Source: Alentia gelatinosa | Taxonomy: Eukaryota > Annelida > Polychaeta > Phyllodocida > Polynoidae | Reading direction: 5' to 3' | NCBI GenBank assembly: GCA_950022655.1 | Contig: OX465583.1 | Coordinates: 37,227,360 to 37,291,359, forward strand | Length of the DNA: 64,000 bases | In this document: piece by piece, positions 13,333 through 25,370 of the stretch | Layout: every line of letters begins with the position of its first letter | How positions within the stretch are numbered: the first letter of the stretch is position 1 | Made by a program: the position numbers and the translations under genes | The notes under the pieces: generated by a model | The model's database searches: none | What the model was told of the DNA's origin: nothing | What the model saw: only the letters and a program-made list of their open reading frames with translations

Positions 13333-15000
13333 TGATGTCTTACGTCCGCCCCAGCCCTAACGTAACGTGGCCAGAGACAGACACTGACACCCACGTTACA
13401 TTTACAAGCGGTCTATAATCCCGCCGTTATGCTTCCACCATTGTGAGAAACTCTGCAATTCTACAGGCAACTCTTAAGTTGAAGACTATATTCCCAGTAA
13501 AATCAGCTCTTTGTTAGCATAATGATGACAAACATCTAATACAGAAAAATCATCATTATGTGAGCATATTTATAGAGACAATAATTCTACTGAGCAGTCC
13601 CCCGCCATGGCAATGATCCTATTGTTACAGATGGCACCTACTTCCTTGTATTGTTGGTTATTGCTTATTACCATTGGCTCAGCTCACATGTACAAAGGAG
13701 AGACAGACTCTGGGTCCGATAGTAGGGGACGTGCTGACCCATAGCGCATGAGAACTTTTGCATTTATTGAATGAAAATATCTGCTTACCAAAGTTGAGTC
13801 AATTGTTTAAGAGAGGCTGAGTACAGAAACAAACCCTTCTGTTAGACTTTCCTAGAGAGCCACTTTGGAAACTGGACAGTGGTAGCAGGCAATATAGGAC
13901 CATCCATTCATTACTGACCGTCTACAATGATGTACTCATTGACCAGGCAATTGCGGAGGCAGGCAATGGTGCCATTTCAAGTACAAACTTAGTTTGTTAT
14001 ATAGAACTGAATGTGGACAGTTACAGTTCTAGAACGAACCACAACAGACCTTTCAGATGGCTAGAAGCCTATACCTGTTCAATTCTAGACTCTTGGATTG
14101 CGATGATAGTAGCATTGCGTACATGTACATATATATACGGAGTCTAGGCCAGCTGAAAAACTTGCTGAGATACATAATATAGAGAGACTACCTCTGGTTG
14201 CTGCCCTAATCCTGTGCTGTTGGTGGTGTTGTGTATATATACGTGTACAATGTAATACTATTCTGTCAACAATGTGAAGTGGCCAGTATCGCTGTGACAT
14301 TTACAACTCTAGATCTCCCTGCGTTCTGTTTGCTGGTGAGTGTACGCTGTATAGGTATTGTTATAAAGTTATATATCAATCAACCCGCTATATGAATTCA
14401 CTGCAAGACGTCTAAGTGTCTATGACGGGACCCCTCCCCCGCACAGGATAAGATAAGTATTGTCATCTATACATGACTAAAGAATTAATTTAATTAAACT
14501 TGTTTGTATACTTCATTTTGTGTGTTTGGTTTTATGTTCATTATGTGGTTCTGCATTATATATGATCCATGATCTGCACCCTTAAGAAGAGCTGCGATTC
14601 TAGACTCACGGGAGGAACTACAGGTCATTTTTATACGAATCTTCTACCACGCTAACATAATACCAAATATATATCCTTAATTTTAACAAAATCTGACATC
14701 ACGTATATATATACATATCAATACATACATTGGAAAACATTGTAAGCTTTCTCTTACTCTGTGGAATATATGCTGTTGGTTACACGACCAACACAAGTGA
14801 GCAACAGCCTGAATGAAGTAAACACCATAACCACAACAGATACTGTGTGTATCACGTTAAGCAAACACGATGGTTTTAGCCATATATACAGTTTGATTTA
14901 CTACTTCTCTCAAGTTCCATTCATTTCCTCAAGAAAGTGATTGAGTATAGTGCAAGTTAAACATAAAAACACACATTGGAAATAAATAAAGGCAAATCAT
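13333..15000 (+). other. 3' UTR and downstream region of copy A
   Basis: Non-coding DNA after the stop. The clearest poly(A) signal I noticed is the overlapping AATAAATAAA at 14981-14990, about 1.65 kb after the stop; an ATTAAA near 14494 is an alternative. The real 3' end is not resolved. Confidence 0.4.
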
Positions 15001-15258
15001 AGAGTGTCAGCTCTTAAGATAAAACCATTAGCATTTAACTTATATTATGTGTAGCATTAGTGCCTATTCAAAGATACAAAATAGAAGGCTTACTGAAGCT
15101 CTTGCTGGATCTAACTTAAATCCTCGCCTGTCTTTCACAAAATGAAAGGGGAATGATAAAAACTAAGGTACATACCAGTAAAAAGAAAACCAATTATTGG
15201 TTTTCATATATACTTTACTGGAAATAAGGGAAAATGATTTCGCAGGCTTCCGGTTGTC

Positions 15259-15461
15259 TTAAACCTTTCCCTGCAGCAGCCATTTCCCTGAAATAGACTC
15301 GCCGGCAGGCACAGTGCTTGGAGTAGCAACCCTCTGACCATGGTAACCAATGGTATTTTGATTAAAGACCCATATGCCCCTTGTACTTTGTAAAGGTTGT
15401 GGAGTTCACAAATTATGATTTCTACGTCTATGGAATTATATATAAATATAGATATAAATAA

Positions 15462-15504
<43 letters not shown>

Positions 15505-15590
15505 ATACACACACACTTATCAAAGATGCATCGAGGCATCATACTGCGGTAGCCACGGGAATGTCTGGGGGCATCATGCTGCGGTGAAGA
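15259..15590. mobile_element. Degraded relative of the piggyBac-type MITE at 19.5 kb
   Basis: It begins TTAAACCTTTCCCTGCAGCA, near-identical to the end of the element at 19541. It also shares the GGCAGGCA block and the inner phrases GGCATCATACTGCGGTAGCCA and GGGGGCATCATGCTGCGGT, which match GGCATCTTCCTGCCGTAGCCA there. A TA microsatellite (15466-15500) interrupts it and the far end no longer has a clean TTAA. Confidence 0.6.
15466..15500. repeat. (TA)n microsatellite
   Basis: Pure TA tract inside the degraded MITE. Confidence 0.95.
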
Positions 15591-15840
15591 TTATATCTAT
15601 TTTAGGAGTAGCACTTCCTGCACTATCGGAGGCGGACGGAGATACTTCGAGACATTGACATTCACCGTCAGTGTTGTTCATTATCCAGCTTTAATCCCGA
15701 CCCATCCCAAATCTCTCCTGGGGCTGAGATCTCCCTTGTCGGCTCCTGTAACCTCCTCCAGTGCCGGCAGTGACCTCACAGGCTGCTGCCGGTCTCCTGC
15801 TCACTCTCCGGGCATGATCATCGCCCCTTGATCCCTGTAC

Positions 15841-15922
15841 CCCGCCCTGCCCTGCTCTCCGCCCTGTTCACCGCCGCCCTGCCCACCGCCGCCCTACCCG
15901 CCGCTCCCCTGCACACCGCCCC
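15841..15922. repeat. C-rich CCGCCCTGC-like short tandem repeat
   Basis: Irregular repetition of CACCGCCGCCCTGCC-type units. It is low-complexity sequence next to a GC-rich intergenic island. Confidence 0.65.
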
Positions 15923-16799
15923 GTGGGAGGAGATGACAGACAAACTCAGTGATCACTGTCAGTTCATGTACAGGTCAGCCGTTTGACCTCCAGTTGACCC
16001 CTGTGACCTCGGGGGTCAGGGTCAGGCTGGCTCACTTGTCAGGAGGGGCGTGGTTAAGGAGGATCCAGCTGAGATTCATGATCATTTTTGTCTGTGTGTT
16101 TTTTATCGTCGCTGTGCCGCGTTGTGGCACATAGAGGAGGGGGGCTCTTTATATTAGACGGCTTTAGATTAGAGAATTCATTAGCTGCCTGTGACGATAA
16201 CACAGATAACTATCCTAGTAACCAACTATATCACTTACACATTATGTTAATACTATTATTCCTATATGGTACTAATTATACATTTAGTGATAAAGGCGAG
16301 GAAATGTTTTCAACTACTTCAAATCATATTTAAACATATATATGTATACATGTACATATATGCGTGCACATGATCTATTCATACATAGATGTATGTATAT
16401 AGATACTGCTTAAATGATATATGATAGTGCATGTGTATACGGATATCATTTCCATGTATATAGATAACTTTCCCATATAATGATAGATATCTAAATATAT
16501 ATACTCTATGAAAAATGTTTATTTGGTGATATTTGTACATAGTCGATAATACGGGTGCAGTCACATATTCAATGACCATTGAGTCTTTCACATAATAACA
16601 TCCACATAGTGACGATGTACATGTTTAACATTCACATGGAGTAATTTACGATTCACATGGAGTGGCCTCCCACATAGAACCTTCATCACAATCGTGGGAA
16701 ACAATTCGCATCACTTCACCATAAATTGTCCACCAAGTGAGCAAATCCCACACCACCTACTTTACAATTCCACTTACAAAAATCACATGTTTGGAGAGG

Positions 16800-17300
16800 G
16801 CATGGACTTTCCGTCCAGTCAGCCTAGCCGGCCCTTATTTATAACCCCCCTCCCCTCTCCCATCCTCGACTGACCTCTCTCTGCTATCTACTTTTATCGG
16901 CGGGCCCCGCGCACCGCAGCACTTGACGTAAGGAAGCGACATTTACCGGGCCCCGCGCCTAATGAGGTCGGCCATCTTGGATCAGAGTGGGCGCGCGACG
17001 CGCAGTTGTTTACCTGCTGGCGTCGTGCCGCTGGGCAACGCGCCGCGCACTCGAGTTAGTCTGATATTAATTGTAACTGGATACCAGGGTCCACTCCAGC
17101 TTCCACTTAACAGGCAGACTGTATCGGCGGTTGCGCAACCAATGGACTCTATCCAGGCAGCACGTCACGTGACGTCTTTGGCGCTGATGACGTAGAGGAA
17201 CAACGTCAGTTGTTGTTATCAGTGTGTGAACGTTGTTCGGCGCAGTCTAGTCTGTAGCACTGGTGGATTAAGGTCGTCGGGGAGGGAGAGATTATGGATA
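16800..17300. promoter_or_regulatory. Promoter-like CpG island with CCAAT, E-box palindrome and CRE half sites
   Basis: A GC-rich block in the intergenic region, with GGCCATCTTGG (YY1-type) near 16970, CCAAT at 17139-17143, and the perfect 14-bp palindrome ACGTCACGTGACGT at 17162-17175, which contains GTCACGTGAC (bHLH-Zip/CLEAR type) and CRE half sites. A further TGACGTAG lies at about 17188. It looks like a promoter, but no coding exon could be tied to it; a non-coding transcript or an enhancer is possible. Confidence 0.4.
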
Positions 17301-19500
17301 CAATCTTGTTACATAAAACCGATTAGCTTAGTTGGTTATGATATACAATTGTAGAATTGTATAGTTTCTGGTGTTTTACAATCACTATAGGTAGTGATTC
17401 TCATGTACATGTTGGCTCTGGTGGTTATCGTTTAGCACGTTGATAAAAGCAGATTGAGCAGACGACAATCGTTCACTATCACCACAACGCACACCGCTGG
17501 TTCCTGCCTGCTCTTGTTAACTATCTAAGCTGTTCGTTGGTTTCCAACATAGATGATACTAAAAAAAATCGGTACAATCTGCCGCTACGATTTACATGTC
17601 ACAGATAAGAGAAGACTCTGGGTATTATGGGTAATGAACGCCACTCCGACGACAGCGGCCTCTGGTGGGCGACGGCGCTTATCTCGCACGGCGCGAGATT
17701 AGACGAGATCAGCGTTAATCCAGAGAAAACTAATAGGATCCCGACTTGTGAAAACATGGCGACGTGTTGTCGTCTGCCGCTGACAGGCGCGGATCGACGC
17801 AACGATCTGCCGGAACCGGAAGGTGACAGGAATGTTGGCGCCGCCGACTGATTGGGTCTGATTGAACTCGCCATCTAGCGGTTCTTTACGTGATAGTGAT
17901 ATCGATCGTGACAGTTATGTGAATATCTGTGGCTCACTGATATCTTTACGACAAAAAGCATGAAACGTGGCTCTGCAACAGTTGCCTCTGACCGATATGG
18001 CTAAACATAGGTCGAGGCGTTAAGCCAGTCGCCTTGATCATTAGAAAAACACATTATACTGATATGACCTATCCTAATAACCAACAGAGGGAAAACGTTG
18101 TAAACGATTATCATCTTGATTTTCCTGCAACACACACTGTATACATATCATTCTCACTTGGCTTTCTACAAACAGTTTTTTTCCATTCCAGAGATGAAGT
18201 ATTTTATCAAGACGAGACCATAAGATCAAAGGCTGTCCAATGGATAGTTTTTATCCTTTTATCTACATAACCAGTTAACTCTGATTGCATATCTGAGAAC
18301 AGATATGTGTTTTAGGTAATGCCACAATACGATATTTGTAGGACTAGTAGCCTCAGTGTTATAAACATGGACCCTTGGAATAGATGGACCAATCGGCAGT
18401 CAACATTGCATTGGGCCATCATTGCTCTTCGGCATTGCAATGTAAATGATGGTTATAAGACATGTCTTGGAACCATCCATGTAAAGATATGTCTGACTTA
18501 CGGGTATTTGTATGCCAGTCTATAGGTTACGCACAAACCTCCTCTAACCCATGGCCTACCCTTCTAACTCCTACTAGTATGACCCTATCTCACACCCATA
18601 CCGATATATCATTATTATCCTTACACATGTCCTAACTTCATCTCGGAATTTGAGGAGAGATTTTTAGGGATATGATTCTCCATATATCTTATTGGGGACT
18701 CCTCTTGGGAAATACATAGGGGAAATGCGGGAGGGTGGCTACCTAGGGAAAGAATGATTTAACATGGAGGTTTATAGGGCAGCGGTTCTAGTAAATCGAC
18801 AATCATTTCTAGGGATTGGAAACCTTGGAGTGCTGCAGTAGTATTGATCTGCCATCATTTTTATAGATAATCCATGGCATATCTACCGAATGCGAAAAAG
18901 ACTGGCATACATTCAGGATACAGCTAACCAAGCCTTCATTATATTTGTATAAAAGATACCATCTTTTTGTATGACATCAGACATTCATATTATATAAATA
19001 GTGACTTATTTGAGTGTCTAATGTAACTATTTGAGGATCGGGGTGTTAGTCTTTCGTGGGATTTCTCAGCCAGTCACCTATATTATATGTGATGTGGCAG
19101 CCAGTCAAATACATGTTCATTGTATGTGAGGCATTCAGTTACATTTACATTGAATTTCTTGCAAAAGATCATGCTAGTATAAGTAAAAGGTATAGATATA
19201 AAGTCATTGTAAAACCAACAGTCATGATATCCCTCGGCTTAATGTAACAGATCTAGAGACCATCTTAGTTACGAACAAGTTTAAATGATATGAGGCACTA
19301 GCCTTTTAGTCCACATAGTATTAATAGGCAATCATGTGTCATAACAAACTACCACATTGCTGAAAAGTGTAGCATGAAGGAGCCACCTTCTTGGTACAAT
19401 CACTTATACCAGCTGCTCTATACAACTTTGAAATTACTGGGTAATCCCATGGGTAAAACCTTTAGTCCAAAGTTTGCCGCAACTGCTCTTTTTTACACAT
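17301..19500. other. Intergenic DNA without recognised genes
   Basis: A GC-richer patch at 17640-17880 holds a short hairpin (ATCTCGC/GCGAGAT) at about 17682-17699. The rest is AT-rich with nothing supported. Confidence 0.45.
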
Positions 19501-19540
19501 ATTAATAGGCGTCATTATCACATAACAATCTACTGTTTAA

Positions 19541-19919
19541 CCCTTTCCCTGCAGCACCCAGTTTCCCTGTTCACCATTACACGGCAGGCATTGCCTACCC
19601 AAACGACCCTGCTATGGCAAGCACCTTTTTGGGGAAATAGCAATGTCATGTGTTGTGTCATGTTATTTAAGTAATTTACCTTGGTGACTGAACTTATTTT
19701 ATCATAACAAATCAAAGGTCAATATGGCTCTTATACATTTTCAAAATTTCTTTTGAATCTAACAATTACCTTTTTATCTATTGACTTTTGTAAATAAGTG
19801 TCACTGATGCCTCGAAGATGCCTGGAGGCATCTTCCTGCCGTAGCCAGGGGAATGCCTGGAGGCATCTTCCTGCCTTAATCAGGGGAATACCTGGAAGCA
19901 TCTTCCTGCTGTTAAAGGG
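19541..19919. mobile_element. piggyBac-type MITE, 379 bp
   Basis: TTAA target duplications lie at 19537-19540 and 19920-19923. The ends are CCCTTTCCCTGCAGCA and TGCTGTTAAAGGG, that is CCCTTT.../...AAAGGG, the hallmark of piggyBac-superfamily ends. The interior has a roughly 50-bp repeated unit (GGAGGCATCTTCCTGCC, three copies at about 19820-19910) and no transposase frame. It is therefore a non-autonomous element; the related degraded copy at 15259 shows the family is multicopy. Confidence 0.8.
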
Positions 19920-20059
19920 TTAATTGGAAGGTTAGACATTGAGGAGACGCCTTCTTGGTACAATTACTTATATCAACAATCTTTATCTGAAGCATGTTCA
20001 CATAGACATAGTCGAGGTTGTGGCATGATATTGAACAATACTGATGAAGTAATTGTATT

Positions 20060-20290
20060 GTCTGGCGTCCACTGAGCTAAAAAAGGCGTCTATGATATGG
20101 AGTACCTCCTGATAAAAAACCTACACTGCACCTCCTGATGAAAAAAAACCCAAAATTGCGTTGGAAGGTCACCTATTATTGATACAGTTGATCACCTGTC
20201 TCCAATTAGTCTCCAATGCAAAACAGGCATCGTGTTTGGTCCCGATGAAAAACCTATATCGTAGGGTGTCTACGACATTTAATCATGATT
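20060..20290. repeat. Degraded copy of a terminal-inverted-repeat family
   Basis: GGCGTCCACT, then CACCTCCTGATG, then TTGCGTTGGAAGGTCACCTA, line up in order with the better copy at 20740-21027. The ends are decayed. Confidence 0.6.
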
Positions 20291-20739
20291 AAAAGCCAGT
20301 GGCTAATCGGGAGCATGGTAGACTGTTTAGCTTTGAAAATCACTCTCATGTGTTAGATACTGAACAGAGAATTATGTAACTTCAGAAATAGATAGAAAAT
20401 ACATAGCCACTTTTATCTCACCCCTGGAATAAATGCCCATAGGCTTAACATTGGGAACTCGTTCTCCATGCCCCTACGAGTATTGCGGTCCGTTCTCCAT
20501 GGTCTATATCCTGTGTGTCATCCATTCTTTTAATATGTATAGGGGTGAGATAAATACAGAAAGCACCTCGTTTTGGTCAAAGAAGTCATTCTGCAACTCG
20601 TTTGAATGCTACATGATATTCAATCGGCTGTCACCTCGTTCATATCACTCCGCATCAAACTCGTGGAGAACGACGACTTTGACCAAACCTTGTTGGTTTC
20701 TTCTTAAGTGCACTGCAATTTTGATGATTTTCAATCAGG

Positions 20740-21027
20740 TTAGGCCCGGCGTCCACCTACTACGATATCGCTCCGAAATGCTCTACGATGCACCTCCCGA
20801 TTTAAAATCAAAATCGCGTCGGAAGGTCACCTAATATCGGGGCAGTTGACCACGTTTCTGCGATTAGACACCGATAAAAACCCCGTACAATGCGTGATGG
20901 TTTGGCATGTCTAGACATATGTCTACGATTTTGCACCCTCCCGATATGTCTCCGATTTTTACTTTTTGTATCGGTGCCATATCGGTAGGTCTAAATTTCT
21001 ATAGTAGTAGGTGGACGCCAGGCCTTA
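20740..21027. mobile_element. MITE-like element with about 25-bp terminal inverted repeats
   Basis: The left end TTAGGCCCGGCGTCCACCTA and the right end TAGGTGGACGCCAGGCCTTA are inverted repeats with about two mismatches. The interior has no coding frame of note. A shorter copy lies at 37907-38072 and a decayed one at 20060-20290. The superfamily was not recognised. Confidence 0.7.
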
Positions 21028-21127
21028 AGGCCCTGCAACCACTTCCTACGATTTCGCTTCCGACATACCCCGATAGACCGTACGAGACACTTACGACACA
21101 GAATCAAACATAGTGTCAGAAGAATGC

Positions 21128-21330
21128 ACTATAGTGGACCTCCGCTTCCGTCAAGGACTATGACACGCTCTGACATGCCCCAACACAACCTGCGACATGC
21201 TCCGACACGGGTGCTGTGTCGCAGGATTCCCGACATGCTTACGACATATCCAACATGTTGGATATGTCGGAGATTGTCAGGTGGCTTCCGACATGTCAGG
21301 GTGTGTCGGAGCATGTCAGAAGGCTGTCGT
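21128..21330. repeat. Palindromic CCGACATG-repeat segment
   Basis: Centred on the perfect 28-bp palindrome at 21242-21269 (CGACATATCC AACATG and its mirror). It is flanked by many direct and inverted copies of TCCGACATG and GACATGCTCCGACAC. It probably belongs to the same repeat-derived block as the adjacent TIR element. Confidence 0.7.
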
Positions 21331-21429
21331 AACATGGTGCACTCGTGGAGGTGAGCTTTCGACAAGGCTTTCGAGTTTTGACACAGTTCTGACAAGAGTC
21401 TACGATTCCATCACCCCACCCTAGCTCAC

Positions 21430-22787
21430 CGATGGGCGTTTACATTTTTCTCTGTATCTCCATTAATATTTGACCATTATTCGCCACATCTTAAAGAAAC
21501 ACTGATCAGGACCTGCTCATTCCATATCTGAAGAATTTCAAACTCCAATATTTAGGGAGAAAAGATATTTAATAATTGAATATATAAACATTCTAAAAAG
21601 TTCAAATTCATTTAGTAAAACGCTTGTCGCCTTCTTCAAACTCTCACATAATATAGTACATGTATAATTCTACTTATTCAGGTTTTAAAAACCATAAGTC
21701 ACCGTCCTCGTCTTTGAATTAATTGAGGAAAACTGTGTTCCATCGCAACCCATGTCATAGCCCGTGTCGGTTGCGTGGTCTCCTTTATTTTCCGTAGAAA
21801 ACCGTTATGACACGCTCTGACATGCTCCGACATACTCAGACACAGTGGGCAAAGTCCATAGTCATCAACTGAGATCATGACAAGAGCAGAACTTTAACCC
21901 ATCCAGATAACATTTTCCATAATTTAGCCATTTTTAAGAGTGGGAAGTCCTGTTAAAGCGTCATTTTATGGCTCTCCCATTAGCTAAGTTGACGTTTGCT
22001 ACTAATCTGGTGGCCCTAATGAGAAAGTGACAAACTTTCTTGGAGAAATATCAGTATCTGTACCTGAAGTACAAGGTGTGCATCAGTGACCAGAATGGGT
22101 CACCTATGAAGGACCCTATGGCCATAATATATTAAAGTGCCATCAAAGCTTATTTTCACTATTAACACTTTCAGTCCGACCCCGAGTGCGAGGCCCACAT
22201 GATAAGTCCAACAGATATATAGCAATATACCCCGAGTTACATAACCATGTTTTATCTCTATGGAAACAGACATTTGGTTTCTATGGCAACAAGGTTCTTC
22301 ATATATGTGTGATAGCAATGGTATCAACCATTAGTACTAATCAAGACGGTCATTTTAAAGTGCCACATGCCTATATTCATAGCAAAGAAATACTTATATG
22401 GATTATTGTTCCATTTTTGGCAGCCATTTTGAGTTTTGGCTTATAGCTCAAAATCCCCACACTTCTACAAGGTTCGACCGAAATAGAATGAAAGAGCAGA
22501 ATAAAAACTCTTCTTGAAATAATTATCAAAAATTGGTGTAGGCTCAGAATGATTAAGGGGCTGGTGAAATGACCCCCTACGTGGCTTGTCTTGTTGGTGG
22601 CTATATCTAAGTGGTATTATTGTTTGTGAAGTTAGAGTCAGTCATCTCTGTGACGTTGCTTGTGGCTATTGCTAAGAGATATTATTGTCTTTGAGGCTAG
22701 AGTCTGCAATTTTTATGAACCGGGAGTTCCTTATCTTTTTGTTTTCACAATCAGACGTCCTTGTTAAATGTCTATCACTTGGCTTTG
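21430..22787. other. AT-rich intergenic DNA, nothing recognised
   Basis: No supported coding, RNA or repeat feature. A few more CGACATGCTCCGACA-like phrases occur near 21810-21840, so the repeat block extends weakly. Confidence 0.45.
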
Positions 22788-22789
22788 TG

Positions 22790-23460
22790 GAAATATCATC
22801 CTCCACAGACCTGTGACGTGACAGTAGTCAGCCATATTGGTGACGTCACAGCGGGAGGTGTTTTCCGAAAGTGACAGTGGTCACGTGGCAATGCCTGGCG
22901 TTCGTTTTCTGAGCTGTCGGCGCCTGCGCCAATTCCACTCGTCCATAATGAACTTTTAATTAACTCGCCGCCCGCCAGGGTGACATCACTACAGATGCCC
23001 GTCAGCACGCCCTCTTTCTCCGGGCGGAGGGACCCCAACTGGCGACGCGCCTGCGTACCGCTTCGTTAGGCGCGCATATTAACCGCATGTAGTCCGTCTG
23101 GAGCAGACTGAATGGCGCGCTGATAGACGCCAGATTTGGACGCCGCTCGTGTTATAATTTGTCCCCCAAGTGGTTGATGATCTGAAAATTGCTCTGAAAG
23201 GCGCGGGAGGAGCAGTGTCGTTCGCCGGCGTCTCTCTAGGGGAGCGGCGCGCGTGGGGCCCGCACTCCCGGTGGCGCATGCGCAGTAGACCGGAAGCGGA
23301 AGGCGCTGAGGGGACGCTCTCCGGTCACGTGATGTATTCAGCGTCCGCGGGGCGGAACGCCGGACTGATAAAAACTCATCAACTCGCCGACAGGGTCACG
23401 ATCCAGATCGGCCCGGGGACCCGGTTATTAGTCATATCTCACTGACTGGCACCCTGCCGC
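22790..23460. promoter_or_regulatory. Promoter-like CpG island 3.2 kb upstream of copy B
   Basis: This block contains a perfect CRE TGACGTCA (22841-22848), inverted Smad-type elements GTCTGGAGCAGAC (23096-23108), a perfect NRF1 palindrome GCGCATGCGCAG (23274-23285), ETS-type CCGGAAG (about 23290) and TCACGTGA (23325-23332). Such a combination is typical of a CpG-island promoter. It could be an alternative upstream promoter of copy B or drive an unseen transcript. No donor-linked exon could be confirmed. Confidence 0.45.
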
Positions 23461-25370
23461 AATTCTCTCTGATCGTTCCCAACCGCCCACATCCTCTCAG
23501 CCATATTTTCCACCTCAGCACTTCACAGTGCGATCACTCCTAACCTTATTCTATACGACAAGCGCAAAACAGGCATTGACATAGCTCTTTGATCAGCACA
23601 CAATCCTCTATAGTATGTTTATATACGAGCTTGTAACAGAGGCCCCCTCTACACATCTACACAAGTACTTGTGTCGCTAACCCTTTCCTTGATGTGCGGT
23701 CCTCTCACATTGTGAAGGAACATGCGCCCACACACAATGACACACACACAAGTAGTTAAGATAACATCTTGAGTCGGACCGAAAAATAGAAATGATGAGG
23801 CGGGGTTGTTTTCATGCTGTAAGTGACGACTGAGCCTTACTTCAAACAGCCTCTGGGCACCACTTTGTGCCTGTTGTTGAGCGCGCGCAATCAGATCGTC
23901 TGTCGTCTGCTCGGTTATAGTTCGCCCGGGTCACACCAGGTGGGGCGGCCTGTCAGTCACCTTCCACGGCTTCACATTGAGCCTGAGGAAGCTGTCAATG
24001 GACTGACTGTTCACTGTGGGCTCGATGAAGGTATCTTAATCCTATTAGTTAAATCTAACATGTCTGATGAGCTTCTGCCAGCAATCCAAAAGTCTGTGTT
24101 ACGTATAGGGAACAAAACCAGCGGATGACAATAAATGTAATGTTTTCTCAGAGGAAAGCCTATGATTAAAGTCTGAACGTCTACTAGACTTCTCATCTAG
24201 GAAGCCATGAAAAAGCATTGTCAATGCTTCTCATGCGTAACTATTGAACATAGCAATAAGAAAATCTAGTCATTAAAGACCAGTACTACCGTGTAACCAA
24301 ATATATTTAATAATGTAATGCCCTATAAAGTTATCATATTTTACTTGAAAAATCAATACATTAATTGTGTCTTTACATGGTTCTGAATAATTAATGCTGA
24401 CGCTTAGAAATCGAAGAGAATCATAAAATAAATAGAATTCACAACCCCAATGATTAATTTTCATGGTAGACAATGCAATCTCACAGTTCATTCATCTCGA
24501 AGTTAATAAATTAATTACAAGTGTATCAACCATCTATGATTCTTGTAGAATTCGCGGATTCATCGGGCTTATGAAAGAATACCACATAGCATAGTCTGAA
24601 GTCCCGGCCTATTAGCTGTTGCAATATCTAGGCATTCCTTTGCTCACAGAGCCCAGTTAGGGATTCAGGGTCTGAGCTTATTATCTAATATATGGATTTT
24701 TTTATTTATTTTAAAAAAGTACAGCGATCTGCCATGGGAGGTTTTCATTGCTGCATATTCGAAATTCGAAAGGGCTCTCAAGTTAAAAATATGATCCATA
24801 CCTTTTGTATATGTGTTGATGTTTATAAGAGAGGAATCTTAATGGAGATTATAAAGGAATGGGGATCATATAGTACTGTGAGATATATGGGGCATTGGGG
24901 CGTAAACCGTATATGTAAACCGTATATGATGGTTAAAATGGACTGCGAAAGTGATATACAGTATCATAAGCATAAACCATATATGTACGGTTGATCTGAA
25001 ATGCTACATGGACTGTGAACAGATTGGCAATACCCCATTCATTTTGGATTTGTGGGAGATATTGTAACACGTTAAAACATCAAGAGATGTCTATCTATAT
25101 ATAAGGTGGCCAACCACTATAATCTGGCCACGGTCTGACCCCGGGTCACACACATGAACACCAACTACCCTTATAACACCAGGCTGCACCTCGCTACATC
25201 TCTTTAATAGATCTTAAGTCCATCTTACAGGTTCGGGGATATGTCTGGCATTAACAGTGACCAGAGCAGCCTGCTATCCCATCCTTTATAAACACGAGGG
25301 CTTAATAAACTAAGCAACCTATAAACACGTGTAGGGGCCTGGCCGCGCCTGTGTCTACAGTGCGGCTTTA
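23461..25370. other. Intergenic DNA without recognised genes
   Basis: Mostly AT-rich. A short frame at 23823-24128 has no recognisable domain. Small repeats of AAACCGTATATG occur at 24905-24985. Confidence 0.45.

Noticed and set aside
16600..16760. Recurring TTCACATGGAGT/CACATAG phrases as a tandem repeat
   Set aside because: Only two clear copies; spacing too irregular to call.
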